A stretch of DNA of 64,000 nt from Actinostola sp. cb2023 (Eukaryota > Cnidaria > Anthozoa > Actiniaria > Actinostolidae). A program made the translations under genes and the position numbers. Positions 25,152-36,686 of this stretch are shown piece by piece (the first letter of the stretch is position 1; each line of letters opens with the position of its first letter). A model generated the notes under the pieces. The model did no database searches, was not told where the DNA came from, and was given only the letters and a program-made list of their open reading frames with translations. The stretch covers positions 1-64,000 of the forward strand of contig JAUJYZ010000006.1 in NCBI GenBank assembly GCA_033675265.1. Direction: 5' to 3'.

Positions 25152-25182
25152 CTAGCCTGCGTAGCCAGGCTACGCAGGCTAG
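25152..25182. repeat. Perfect palindrome, 15-bp arms
   Basis: CTAGCCTGCGTAGCC, one A, then the exact reverse complement. The sequence GTTCAA lies on both sides, like a short target duplication. Confidence 0.75.
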
Positions 25183-25239
25183 GTTCAACAGCATTCTTCA
25201 AATTGGAGGTATAACACACTAATGTACTAACTCCTCATG

Positions 25240-25390
25240 ATTGTAAGCTGCTCGGCTGCCGTAGGCGCCGTCATATGCAGCCCGAAAAAGTCCTCCATCG
25301 GTTGTAAATTAAAGCGCATTGAGACAATGTGAAATGCGCTATATAAGAACCGGCTTCTTCTTCTTCTTCTTCTTCTTATTATTATTCGAT
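25240..25390 (+). repeat. SINE/LINE-like 3' tail
   Basis: Contains AAGCGCATTGAGACAATG and GCGCTATATAAG followed by (TTC)n and (ATT)n. This is the pattern of short retroposon tails common in animals. No tRNA-like head is visible. Confidence 0.5.
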
Positions 25391-26344
25391 TGATATTTAA
25401 TTCTACACTTTTGGATAAACTATAGCGGATTGGGCTGTGCAGACGTGGTACGTGACCCTCAGTCCAGAACTTAACTTCAACATTGTTTTAAACACTACGT
25501 AATGAGTAGAAGTAATACAAATTTGGATTATAGAAAGATACCGGAAACTGGAGCGGTGAGTACCCACAAGGAATTTTAAAACCGGGAAAAAAATGAATGC
25601 ACCGTGAAAACGAAACAAAACAAACAAATAAACATACAAACAAAACCTGTAATGCTAATATCACTATGCCAGAAATAAGATAAGATTTCGTCTCGTGACA
25701 TCACGCTCTCCCGTTTGCAAGTCTCATATTTCAGTCAGGCATTGATGAACTGTCATTGCAGCCGTGAACTTTATATTTCGTCAGTAGAATGCATATCATT
25801 CATGCAATCATTACACAGGAACGTACAGAGAAATGTAGCAAAGTGAAGGTGAGACTATTGAGGGAATTGATAGAACTGATATTTTAAAATCAGAATGTAT
25901 AAATATTGGCAAACTGAATTCAAGTCTCATAGTAAGTGACTGAACTATAGATATTCAAAATAGAGTTTAACCAGAAATCTAAAATGCTTTTCTACAGTTG
26001 CAATACACTTGTGTATTTGGCATCCCAAAGTACTTGTGTGCATTTATTATGTAGTTTTAGCTGGTCAGTAACCCTGATAAGTCCTATCAGTGACGCCGGC
26101 TCGGGAGGGATCAGTTTCAATGTTTTGATCGAATGATATATTCAAACCCCATTTGAACTTTTTTCTAAAATCTAAAAGTTTTTTTCTGAAACAGTGTCTT
26201 AGAAGAATTAATACATGCAGAAAGAATTAGACCTCTGTTTTTATGGTCGTTCAGTGCCGTCCACACCGCGTTGTGTGACTGCCGTCATCCTAGCCATGTT
26301 TACATTCCGGGATATAATTACTGATACCACAAGTACTTCTGTGA

Positions 26345-27735
26345 AGCATGTGTACATTTTGTCTGCGCATGCGTTTGGATACAGATTTCAAAGTACCTAT
26401 TTGCATCATCGATACTTCAGCTTTTGTCATTCATGTGCCAACGATGTGCCAACCAGAGATCGATTGGCTGTTGAAACAAAACGTGTGAGAAGTCTTTGTG
26501 GAAATGGTTGGCACATTTACATCACAATGTTAATGTTTGTAAACATGAAGTATCGCTATTGTTTTGCCAAGTGCACTGCTGTGGAAGATTTAGTGAGCGA
26601 TCTACGTCTCTAGAATGAAGTTTTAGAAAATCATTGAAAGGAAATCAATAGTTCGCCTACTTTTGTGGTGCTGTGGAAATTGTTTCCGTATAATGGAACA
26701 AAATCCGCCAAAACAAGGCAACATTCCTACGGAGATGTCGGCTGAATGAGTGATACTTGGACACTTCAAATCCACCGCAAAGCAAGAGGGACAATTTTTC
26801 AACTCCAACAAACAAGACCTTACGAAACTAGCATGAGTGAAGCAATAAATCACGGAATAAAATTGCTGGGGGGTGAGCTACTAAGAGAGGTTTTCTTATA
26901 ATTTAGTTTGACACGTCACCAATTCAGATAAACGATTCGCAAACACAATGCTGAATAAAAACTCAATGTGAATCAAACTTATTTCAAACGGTTTACAGCT
27001 GATTCTAAGAAGTCCAAAAAAATGAAGAATTAAGCTATCCTTTACAATAAACTTCAACACATAGAGTGTTTGTAATATGGTATACACCAGCAATGAAAAT
27101 CAGTCAAAATCATAACAAATAGAGTATACTGATACCATAGTACCAAAATCATACGATCTCACATTGAGGGACAATTTTTCAGCTTAAAATAAGTTCTCGA
27201 ATGCAAAGAATAAGCTTAGAAGAAGTCAATTTGTGCTATTTTCGGTTGGGGGGCTAGTTAATAAGTATTGTACTTTAGGTAGGAATGTTAGGAAAATACG
27301 TGCAAAAATGATAAATACCCAACTGAACCGAGCAAAATACTTTGAGAATACTTGAATGTAGAGAACTCAAATTCACAGAATGTGACCTTCAATGTGTCAT
27401 TACTAACGTTCACTGTGAAGTATCTCTTGAAAACATCTTCGATGAGAATAAAACCCAAAGGACAATGTAGCTGGTTTTAGGATAACTCCTTGTTTTGGCG
27501 GATTTTGTTCCTTGATATTTTATCATCTACGACCCTTATACGGAAAAAAATCATCTACAGCAAAACAAAAGTAGGCATACTATTGATTTCCTTTCAAATA
27601 TTTTCTTGAACATCATTCTAGAGACGAAGATCGCTCACTAAATCTCCCACCGCAGTGCAATTTGCAAAGAAAATGGCGGCAAATCACTTTCAAATCTGAA
27701 TTCTAACGCATGCGCAGACAAAATGTATACATGTT
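26345..27735. mobile_element. Insertion with 9-bp target duplication and inverted arms
   Basis: Flanked by CTTCTGTGA at 26336-26344 and 27736-27744; the uninterrupted sequence is present in the opposite arm at 22650-22665. The ends carry inverted CATTTTGTCTGCGCATGCGT. Sub-terminal blocks are also inverted (about 26600-26720 against 27480-27660, sharing TTGTTTTGGCGGATTTTGTT). 9-bp duplications and long inverted ends suggest a Mutator-like non-autonomous element. No protein domain recognised. Confidence 0.75.
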
Positions 27736-28336
27736 CTTCTGTGACCTTTCAGCCAGAGTTGACGACAGATCGTGAAATGATTACTGGATTACTCGAACAT
27801 GACTCCAGAGTTCAGAGTTTTCGCGGGCCAAAATAGAGATTTGTCATGAGGAAACTAGAATGATAGGGCTTTCAGACAATATAAATATTAGTTGTAAAAA
27901 TAATATACTCCTGGAGTTATGGAGCCGCGTATTATCCCATAATTTGCATCGATTCTGAATGGCCGAGATTGGTGTTTTTGGTTAGCCAGTATCAGAGCTA
28001 CAAATAAATATTTAAAAAAAAATTGTACCTAGAGACAGAGGAAGTGATGAACAATACACAGCTAAAATGTGGATTATTTGTGTCTTCTCGTTACTACGTG
28101 CGAGCGTCGCGAATATGCATAATTTTACCAAATTTTCACCGGCGCCAAGGGCGTGTCGGACGGTATTTTCAACTTTCTTATTTTTTGGAAAAATTAAAAA
28201 GCGCTGAAACTTTTGGACATGCTTTTCGAAAATAGTTCACCAAAGGCTTTCATTCGGTGATAAAAAATGGATTCCAATTTTTCAGTTTTGTCCGACGATT
28301 CTCGGTATTTCCTGACAGTCGCTCTTTTATTGTTAA

Positions 28337-28835
28337 AACACAATTACTAATTCAACTATTCTGCTTTTGGAAGGTTTATTCAAAATTATCATTGTAAGCC
28401 GCGTTTGTGAATGCCAGCTGATATTCAAACGACACTATTTTCACTAAAACTGCTGCCAAACGGTTTTCCCTCGAACGATTTTTTTTAAACTTCGTGAACG
28501 ACCTTTTAAGGTCCATAGTAATGTTCTGACGAGGTAAGAAGAACATTGTTCGAGCGGAAGTCACGTAACAACCGATAGGTCCAAATATTGACAACAAAAA
28601 TATGAACTGGTGATTTCGGCTCGATCAATTTCCTGCTTACCTCGTCAGAACATTACTAGCGACCTTAAAAGGTCGTTCACGAAGTTAAAAAAAAATCGTA
28701 CGAGGGAAAACCGTTTGGCAGCAGTTTTAGTGAAAATAGTGTCGTTTGAATATCAGCTGGCATTCACAAACGCGGCATACAATGATAATTTTGAATAAAC
28801 CGTCCAAAAGCAGAATGGTTGAATTAGTATTTGTG
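28337..28835. mobile_element. Nested 0.5-kb foldback MITE at TTAA
   Basis: Flanked by TTAA (28333-28336 and 28836-28839). Its ends contain TACTAATTCAAC in inverted orientation, and nearly the whole element is two arms (about 28370-28595 and 28620-28800) that are reverse complements. The opposite arm of the host foldback element lacks it, so it is the younger insertion. Matching open frames on each strand come from the inverted arms and are not genes. Confidence 0.75.
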
Positions 28836-28928
28836 TTAAGCACAATAAAATACAAGCAATATTGACGCGGAGCAAGCGAGTTAAAACATACGGCAAACCG
28901 GTCATTCATTATGCGGGAACCACCTTAA

Positions 28929-30526
28929 AATGTGATCACTCGATGCTAATTACATATCGGTTATACTTCATGACACTTGATATTCACGAACATAGATATT
29001 CGACTATTAAAAAACATCTTGTTGAAAAGCACGATGGCATCAACACATCCAGTTTAGAAATGTACAAGTGAGTTTGATTTCTTGATTGTTGAAATGTGTT
29101 TTTCATTAAGGACTTTTAAAAGGCCCAAGCTCAACACTGACTTATAATGACTCCATTAGTTGTATTCCCCAAAGGCAGGTTTAGTTTTGTGTTGTTATCA
29201 CATTCCATGAAATGTATTTATAAAATAAATTGATAATGACAGCGCTCGTTCTGATTGGTCAAGCTGCTGATTAATATTTCTGAAATATGTCATTCTTATT
29301 TGTATTCACTTCTTATTACTTGATAATGACGGTAGCTCATGTCGAAACGTCGCTTATAAATAATGTTAGTCTTCCAGTATTATGATTTCTTATTATCAGA
29401 TGGCTACACTTATTACTCGCAATCTCAAAGAGACCGAGGAGGCTACTGGCCACCATACGGGTAGCGGAAAAATCAGTCCACGATTAAATATCATGAATAG
29501 CCTTCTCGTTATTGCGTTTCAAATTGAATGATGTAATAGATCATCCACTAATCAACAGGCTACACAAAGGCCATTTCAATTTATGCAGTAAAATAAATGT
29601 TTTTATGCGGACGGTTGCGATATCCAATTCCATTTCCGCCTTGGAGACTTCCGACATAACTGGAAAGGGAACAAAGCTACCAGGCGTCTCTCTACTCATC
29701 CTCTTGTTCGTTCACGGTTCGTGAAGTACTTACAGGAACAATAGAGGTTCCACAAAAAACATTTGATGGTTTAGCCAAATAAAAACACTTCTCCTTACAG
29801 CTGCCAGCTTGACCACTAATACCGTCCTATTTGTCTCACAATGGCGGGATACATTGATAGTCTTTACTCACAACGTATAATGGGAGTTCATTAACAAAGT
29901 ACTAACGACGATACCATTCCAATCTACTGTCTTGACAGTTAATTTTGATCGGTCAGCAAGTCGTGTTCTCTAACAGCTTCTATCGAAACGATTGATACAC
30001 GTGTTTCAGTAAGAGACGGCGTACCTATAAGACAGACAAACTCACACAATTCCACTGCAAGGAGTACTTAGAGCCTATGCCTGTAAAGATCGCAAAACGA
30101 AAGTCGGTTCAGTTGAATCATCAATTCGGAATAAGAAGGCCTTCTGTTCACCTGCTTGCCAATTTTAAAAGTACAACTATATAATATGGACTTTAGCTCA
30201 CTGATTAGCTGATCAAATGTACCATTATTACTTCAGTTACTGACATCTAACCAATATTTGTTTGTTTTATTTCAATTGGTTTTCTTGGATATTTTTTTTA
30301 ATTCGCGCGGCATCAAAATAGCAGAATCAATAAAGTCTTTACCACGGTGATTGCCATGCTATCTTAACAAATAGTCGAGTGTAAATTAATTACCTGAGAT
30401 TCAGTGAGTACTTCTCTCAATACGTTGGTTATATCAGGTTGTTTAAATACGAGTACGTTCTAAGGAATTACTATAAGGTATCAAAGCTTCTGCATACTCG
30501 CATGAGGGCAAATTAAACCTGGCTGA
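28929..30526. other. Non-coding stretch, no gene recognised
   Basis: Only short unsupported open frames. One GAAACGTC hairpin motif at 29318-29355 is listed separately. Confidence 0.5.
29318..29355 (+). ncRNA. GAAACGTC hairpin motif (degenerate hammerhead-like)
   Basis: GATAATGACGGTAGCTCATG then TCGAAACGTCG. It resembles the GAAACGTC half of small hammerhead variants but lacks a clean CTGATGA. A similar arrangement is at 43992-44030. Confidence 0.25.
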
Positions 30527-32660
30527 CGTAAATGTATTCTAGTCTGAACTACAGCCTGCTACACATTACACATTAAATAACAGTTCTTGTGAAACTCTAG
30601 TTTGTCAAGAAATGTAATTATCCGTTACGTCATTGCCGTTTAAAACTTCCACAAAAAGATCTAGAGAATTCTGTTTACCCTCAATATTATATAGCTGGTG
30701 TTCATTATTGCGTTTGCGTGTGGGAACAAAATGAATGAAGTTCAAAACCGCGAGAACGAAAACATATTTAGGATATCTCTTATTTAGTTATTGACTCTTC
30801 CTCAAGTTTCTTTTTTCCTTTTGAGTTCAACTGAGGAAGTTTACGCTGTGTTATATGTACATCATTTATCAGTCAGACAGCCAGTCATATATTTGTAGAC
30901 CATAAACAGTATTTTGGTTATCTGTATGACAAGGATGGGAAAAGCTGGACCCAATGGATGAATGTTAAGCGAGTTACTCTATTGATGAAACATAATATTG
31001 TATGTAATTAAACTAGAGAGAAAAATACATTGACCAATAATTTATTTTCTCTATAGCAGTACATTAATGTTACAATTATATTTTGTTTTTCGTTAATATT
31101 CTTCACTACACTAAGTATTTGGCTTTTTCTTCGATCAATACACTGTTCATGCATGACATGTACACAAACTGTTCATTGTCTAGTAGATCAGTTTCCCGTG
31201 TCTTCGCTAATCCATCATGTCATTACTTGTTTCAATTCCTCACTTATTTTTTTGGTTGCTCTATGCGGTATGGTTGTGTCATGATGTCTTCTTTGTAAAT
31301 AGTGCTTCGCTAGCGAGGGAGTGCATGGTTGTTCTGTTATTCAATTCTGCATCGTTGTTACTCACTTGAATAATTATACAGTACTTTTTATTCCAGATGT
31401 GCTGTTCTTTTGTATAATTTCGTCTTCTTCTTCAATCAGGTTTTTTTTACTGGTTTTGGATTCGATGTAGTTCGACAGAGTTCATACTGTTGACACGTCG
31501 GTTGGTTGTTCTTCTACACACCAATCCCTTGGCGGCTTCTCGAAAGTCAGACAGAAATATAATGTAGACATAAGGACTGAAGCAAGAGTTGACAAGAGGG
31601 AGAAAATAGAGAATCATGAAATATAGCGAATTCCAGTCGATACAAAGGGAAAAATCTATGAATACTGCTTCCTGTAAATTCCATTGCAGACTTAGCAAAG
31701 AGAAGAAAACATAACGAGGAAGACAGCAACTCGTATAAAGAAGCAAAGAAAACAAAACCATTCTAATGGCTGCTTGCATTCGTCTTGCTCGTGCTTTTTG
31801 CTGTGCTTGGTTAAGATGGGCTTGAATGGCTTGAGGTTTGGACAGTCTTCTTAGAGTTAGAATACATAGTAAGGCAGTTACACAAAATATAATGGTGAGT
31901 ACAAATCGTTGAATTAAAAGGAAGCACAAAGCAGCCACTCGGCTTAAATTTATGTCACAACGATATACACTGCGATACTCAATCAATCTCGGAAAATACA
32001 GAAAGTTGGTAAACAGAGTCATGGGAATCAACCAGGAGCAAGCGAGTACTGCTACACGTTGTTTTGGTGTATATGGTCGTGATATTCGTACAGTTGGTCT
32101 GGTTGCTCTGAATCGCTCAATGCTGATTATCAGAAGAGTAACTAAAGATTCGGTCCATGAGACATAGAGAAGAAACGTAGTAGTTTTGCAGAGGATTTCA
32201 CCCAAAATAGCAGAAGGATATGAGGAAAATGTATAGGTAAACAGCATTGGAAAATAAACAAATGTACTCAGAAGAATCACAAGAGTATCTGACACGGCCA
32301 TGTTGATGATCAAATGATGCAGGTTTTTACGTACAGTGTATTTAGCAGCGAGGACGATGACAAAAATGTTGCCAAAAATCCCACATACACTTAGCAGTGT
32401 AATGGCTATGACTTTCACAGTTCTCGTATTTTCACTGTCAGATACAAAGTACTTGCAGTATTCACCAGTGCTGTTAGAGGAGTTCATGGTTGTGATGTTA
32501 GAATGCTATGAATAGGACTTGCTTACTGTCTCCTTATTGCTACGAACAATTAGCACTGAAGAAATCTAGTAAACCAGGGAGATGTATGACAACATCAAAC
32601 ATCACGATTACACAAGAAAATGCTGCAATTCCATTGGTCCAGAGGAGTGGCATATATCAT
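30527..32660 (-). repeat. Duplicated GPCR segment, intact copy
   Basis: Collinear with 56250-59413 once the 57786-58951 insertion is removed. It includes the receptor gene, about 900 bp downstream of it and about 170 bp upstream. The dispersed copies suggest segmental duplication of a small GPCR family. Confidence 0.8.
31447..32487 (-). CDS. Class A (rhodopsin-type) G protein-coupled receptor, intact
   Basis: Single exon, 346 residues, cell-surface receptor predicted. The N-terminus has possible N-glycosylation sites (NSS, NST). TM1 contains GNIFVIV; TM2 NMAVSDTLV with the conserved N and D; TM3 ends in ERFRA, a variant of the DRY motif. The third loop is basic (QQKARARRMQAA). TM6 has CCLP in place of CWxP, and TM7 ends NSCFSPYVYIIF, a variant of NPxxY with S for N. 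The Arg-rich tail ends in HRIQNQ. A peptide or small-amine receptor is possible but the ligand cannot be read from sequence. A near-identical paralogue at 57018-59245 is disrupted. Start chosen as the only ATG before TM1 with a normal extracellular leader. Confidence 0.93.
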   Translation of the reverse strand: MNSSNSTGEYCKYFVSDSENTRTVKVIAITLLSVCGIFGNIFVIVLAAKYTVRKNLHHLIINMAVSDTLVILLSTFVYFPMLFTYTFSSYPSAILGEILCKTTTFLLYVSWTESLVTLLIISIERFRATRPTVRISRPYTPKQRVAVLACSWLIPMTLFTNFLYFPRLIEYRSVYRCDINLSRVAALCFLLIQRFVLTIIFCVTALLCILTLRRLSKPQAIQAHLNQAQQKARARRMQAAIRMVLFSLLLYTSCCLPRYVFFSLLSLQWNLQEAVFIDFSLCIDWNSLYFMILYFLPLVNSCFSPYVYIIFLSDFREAAKGLVCRRTTNRRVNSMNSVELHRIQNQ

Positions 32661-32966
32661 GCTTTGAGTCTTTGAATCACGCTCGATATAATGAAATAAT
32701 ATGGACGCGTACGTATTGTAACTCATTGATTTTCCGTTAAAAAAATCAAATACGTGAATGTCTGACCAAATTTATATAATCGGTTTAGTTCGCGCGTCCC
32801 CAAAAAATTAACACGATCAATAAATGATCTTCACATCAGAGCCTCAAAAGAAAGAAATATTGTTGAATAAACTAAAGCATCAAAAGAGATCGTGTATTGG
32901 TGAGAAGGACCCAATCATCTCTCCACCAATAATGGAAAACTGAATTACTAAGTTTTTATTTGTCTG

Positions 32967-32999
<33 letters not shown>

Positions 33000-34251
33000 A
33001 TTGTTGTTGTTGTTCTGAAGAAAAAAATGAAAAACAATCAAATGAAACTATTTGCGGATAGAATAGATGCTTGAAAAAATGGATGGATGCCGGACATCCC
33101 AATGTGCATAAATGAGCAGGTAAATGATCACGACTATTAATTACAAGAACGTGATATTCACCTCTGCTGTTGTTAATAGAACTGGTCTTCGTTAGTAATT
33201 TAACAGTTATAACTAATAGTAATGGGGTTCTTGATCAGTGTAAATACACCCATCTCACGCAGGGACAACATGTCTAAATTATTATTTTATTGGTAAAAAT
33301 TGGCCACCTTCGAATCTGTCTTATAAATAAATGTAAAATTGTGAAGTCATGTTGAGATCGTTTGTAAAATAGAAAAGTTATAGTTGTTTGAATTTAAGAT
33401 ATTTTTAAAATAATTGTATATTATTGGGTGGGCATGCAACATGATTCATTTCAGATTGAAGGAAATAAGCTTCATCTACGCTATTTTTTGACGAATTGAT
33501 TCCGAGCTTTCGGGTTCCAGACCATCGTCAGGGAAATGATGGTACAATGCAATGCTTCAATCGAAAATTACGTACAATAACACAACAACAATGGTTACCA
33601 TGGTGACAATAATAACGGTAAAAAGAACTTTATAACTCGCAAATGCGAAGCTCAAATCACAAAATACTGAATCATCATTACTAAAATATGATTGATTTTC
33701 AAAAAAAAAGTCTTCATACATGGCGAACAATTTCATACAGTCAGCGGATGACATTGCTGGCGCGTAAATGACACGTTTTTATTCTAAGAAAACACTGGCC
33801 TTTTATCGTAAAATTAGAGCGATTGTGTGATATTACATTGCTTTTATTTTTGTCTATTGTTATTATAATACTGCAGATTAGCATATTTCGGAAGAGCGTT
33901 CGCAAGGTGGAATGCACAAGAGAAGGTGCCAAACTAGAACAAAAGAGCTGCATATGATGAATCAACAACTTACAACTACTAAAACTGGTTGGAAAATGTT
34001 CTGATTTGAAGCTTATATTTGGCGGCCTTAAAATGTTTCAATGAGCTTGATTTTACAACAACATATTAGCTACAATCTAAATTTGAGCATAGTCAATTTT
34101 AAACAAAATTTACCGACGGTATTGTTAATTATGACTTTTTTAGTAAAAATAGACCCGTAGTTGAATACGAGTGAGCATTGCGCATGCTCGCGGCCATGGT
34201 GTATGAAATTGTTCGCCATGATCACGTTATAGTTCTGGATGTTTTGAGTTT
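32661..34251. other. Non-coding stretch
   Basis: No gene recognised. It holds a (TTG)n microsatellite at about 32967-33013 and one hammerhead-like repeat copy near 33498-33538. Confidence 0.5.
33498..33538 (-). ncRNA. Small hammerhead-ribozyme-like repeat, copy 1
   Basis: Minus strand: TTTCC, CTGACGA, a GG/CC stem with loop, then GAAAGCTC and GGAAT. It matches 55658-55700 and lies in a shared repeat of about 100 bp (33455-33555). This copy lacks one G of stem II. Helix I would pair TTCC with GGAA. Confidence 0.5.
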
Positions 34252-34790
34252 GTGATTCAGAGAGGACTCAAAACGTTTACGGACGGCTTGTCAGAACTAG
34301 ACATTGACAAAAAACTGGTTCGAAACAAGAGACTTTTAGCAGATCTGATTGCGAGGCAACCCGGGGAAGAGTACACGGATGATAGCTCCAGCGAAGCTGA
34401 AAGTCAAACCAGTGATGAATCTCATCAAGATGATGATGAAAAAACAGAAGAGGAAAAAGAAGAAGAGGAAAAAGAAGAAAGCAGTGATGAACAAGAGAGC
34501 TCAGAATCAGATGATGGGGATCAAATAGAGTGTCATGTTTGTGAATCAAATCATTTTCATGAAATATCTGTAGTTCAATGCCCAAGGTGTTTATGGCATG
34601 AAGGTCACTACCTTCACCCGAACCAACAAGTAGAGTGCGACATTTGCAGGAATGTTTTTCACACAAATTTAAAAACCATGAAAACTAAGTTCTATATCGC
34701 TGTCAGGACTGTGACGTTGTTCACCAACTGTGTTTAAAATTTAATCGATTGAAACTCATTGATGAGGTGCGAAACCTCGAAGAAACATGA
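34252..34790 (+). pseudogene. Acidic protein with cysteine-rich zinc finger, frameshifted (unidentified)
   Basis: Unrecognised gene. A basic start is followed by a long acidic Ser/Glu/Asp stretch (34370-34530) and then metal-binding pairs CHVC, CPRC and CDIC with following histidines. In the first frame the sequence ends in unrelated residues at 34735. Near 34690 the next frame continues the zinc finger with YRCQDCD, VVHQLC and a stop at 34788-34790, so one base is missing or extra. The first in-frame codon is GTG, and no ATG precedes the domain after an upstream stop, so the 5' exon is probably elsewhere. The finger resembles PHD/RING-type binuclear fingers, but I cannot assign a family. Confidence 0.45.
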
Positions 34791-34818
34791 GTAGCAAGTC
34801 ACGTATCGTTACTTTGAA

Positions 34819-35110
34819 TGTTACTGCGATTCTCAGTATTATGCGAACTCAGACATTCAAGCAGTCGGCTGGAACTTGGTTTTTCGCTGCCGTCAATCGA
34901 GTAAAAGTAAACTTAAAAATATAAGTCAGAAGACCCACCAAATGGAAACCAAATATGATTTTGAGCTAAATTATGGATCATTTGGTCGAAGAATGTATTT
35001 AGTTTTGAAATCGTTTGAGTTTTGAATTTGATTGACGGGTAGCGAAAAACCAAGTTCCAGCCGACTGTTTGAATGTCTGAGTTCGCATAATAATGAGAAC
35101 CGCAGTAATT
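34819..35110. mobile_element. Foldback MITE
   Basis: Two arms of about 80 bp in inverted orientation (34822-34902 and 35026-35108), both containing CCAAGTTCCAGCCGACTG or its complement. The outer ends read TTACTGCG and CGCAGTAA with small differences. No gene inside. Confidence 0.65.
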
Positions 35111-35640
35111 TATATAATTGTGATTCGTATTGTTTGGATGGGTTGCCGCCAGTATCATCTCACTAGACTGATTTATAGTATACAAAAACCACAGGCAGCC
35201 CAAGCTGTGATCTTGTGAATATAGTAGAGAATGTATGTAGAATTACAAAATAACGTACAATGACACAATGATGTGTTAGTTTTGCTTTTTAGGCCGTTTT
35301 TATTTTTTTTCTCCCTTACCCTGTAAAGGAAGAGAAGGCTGGCAACTACGGACGCTTAATCTTGGCTACGGCGATCTTCGAGTCCTCGAAAAACCTACAA
35401 AAATTAGAAATGTTCGCATTGTTTTCACATAATCCCTTTCTCATATTCCCCTAGCACACATCCAATCATAGGTAGCCCAAGCTCTACTCATGGCAGCTTT
35501 GCCTATCAGTTTTATTGAAAAACCTAAACACACAATTTCTCTCAAAATCCTGAATAAAGTTTACTAAAACAAACACAGTGTGTTTTACTATAAATTCTTC
35601 ACATCTGGAGTGAATTTCAGCTCATTTTAATCATTTTGGG

Positions 35641-35699
35641 TATTTGTTTTCCCCTGATATGTATACTGTCACGGTATACATATAAGGGGAAAACAAATA
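35641..35699. repeat. Near-perfect 26-bp-arm hairpin
   Basis: TATTTGTTTTCCCC followed by a further 12 bp pairs with the reverse complement across a 6-base loop, with one mismatch. It could be a very short MITE or a small structured RNA. The surroundings (35111-35749) hold no recognised gene. Confidence 0.6.
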
Positions 35700-35749
35700 A
35701 AAGTTTTATCTAGCTCCATGATCGAGGTAATTATTATTCAACCTATTTC

Positions 35750-36412
35750 TTGTTTAGTTTGTTGTTTGTCATCGTACATGTCAATTACATGTCAATTTCA
35801 AGCCTAGGCTGCTCTAGGTTCTCAAATATCAAAACAATATTTTATCACATAACTTATAAGCTTAGTAGTTTTATAGTATCTCGAATATATTCTGTACGAT
35901 CCTATGGCTCATTATATACTTGGAGTATAAATAAATTTACCTACCTATTGTTGGATGAGGAAAGCAAGAGTGTTGTCTTGATATGTAAATTTGAACTTCT
36001 CGAGAATCAGTCTACAATATCAACTTCGTTCGTACCACGCAGTTTGAATTCAGATAAAGACGACATCCCGGAGTTTCCAAGATTAGAAACAGAGTTTCTT
36101 CTTCATTGTAACTGTTTATTACCTCCGAAAACAAAGAATGTCATTGTAGCTGTTAATTAAAATTCTGACACCCTACACCCATCCAAGAACCAACAGGAAT
36201 GCAATAATTTAGTTGAGACATCAAGTGAATCAGAAAGTGAAAGTACACAATCAGAAGAACAGGAAGAAAAGAGAGAAGCAGATGTTCTATTCACAGAATT
36301 TATCAAACTTAAAGGCTGTACATTTCACAAACACTTTCAGGATTCCCTAAGAATGTGTAAACAAAAGTTAATTGGAAAGGAACTTGTTGAGCTGAAATTG
36401 AAATTGAATTGA
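35750..36412 (+). pseudogene. Unidentified coding stretch with one internal stop
   Basis: From about 35939 the frame looks coding: LDEESKSVVLICKFELL, then LETEFLLHCNCLLPPKTKN. It stops at TAA (36158-36160) but continues in the same frame for 83 codons with an acidic Ser/Glu run and FTEFIKLKGCTFHKHFQDSL to a second stop at 36410-36412. The residues before 35939 look like translated intron. It may be the last exon of the zinc-finger gene upstream, since strand and acidic composition agree, but that is inference. Confidence 0.4.
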
Positions 36413-36686
36413 ATAATAGTTAATTAGCGTATGCAGCTTGTGGGGTCGTGTGTACATAATGACTGTGGTCACATTAAGACATTTAACTGTAGTTTATCTG
36501 AAGTTAGATGACGTAATGTAAACCTTAGTCAGTCTTACTTTTATATAACTGAAACGAACAGAGGTCACACTTGAAACGTGTAACAACAGTTTAGCTATCG
36601 TTTAGCTAGGAACGCCTGGCATGTTTTTCGTCGACATAAACATTAGGCATTGCTCGAAGTGTTTCAATTTTCTTTTCGAAGTTAAG

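Larger units (their letters stand above)
23471..25529. other. Spacer of foldback element, no gene
   Basis: Non-coding. It holds a hammerhead-like motif (23855-23892), a G-rich strand with many G runs at about 24003-24053, a perfect palindrome (25152-25182) and a SINE/LINE-like tail (25240-25390). The small open frames here show no domain. Confidence 0.6.
21862..28924. mobile_element. Giant foldback element bounded by TTAA
   Basis: Starts GGTGGTTCCCGCATAATGAA and ends with its reverse complement, flanked by TTAA at 21858-21861 and 28925-28928. Inverted arms of about 1.6 kb (left) and 1.6 kb plus insertions (right) enclose a spacer of about 2 kb. The right arm carries two later insertions (26345-27735 and 28337-28835) and lacks about 130 bp present on the left near 22465-22600. 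I found no recognisable transposase. Short open frames in the arms have no known domain. TTAA targets are used by piggyBac and Kolobok elements, so it is probably a non-autonomous member of one of these. Confidence 0.85.
25530..28924 (-). repeat. Right arm of giant foldback element (with insertions)
   Basis: Inverted partner of 21862-23470, interrupted at 26345-27735 and 28337-28835. After removing these two insertions the arms are collinear, apart from the block of about 130 bp missing near 27801. Confidence 0.85.

Noticed and set aside
22439..26613. Frames beginning MQKELDLCFYGRS in both arms of the foldback element
   Set aside because: The two copies diverge after the shared part (one runs into the 26345 insertion) and no domain is visible; they are probably chance open frames.
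28376..28798. Two similar small proteins on opposite strands
   Set aside because: They are mirror readings of the inverted arms of one foldback MITE.
31952..32167. Plus-strand frame inside the GPCR
   Set aside because: Shadow of the receptor gene on the other strand.
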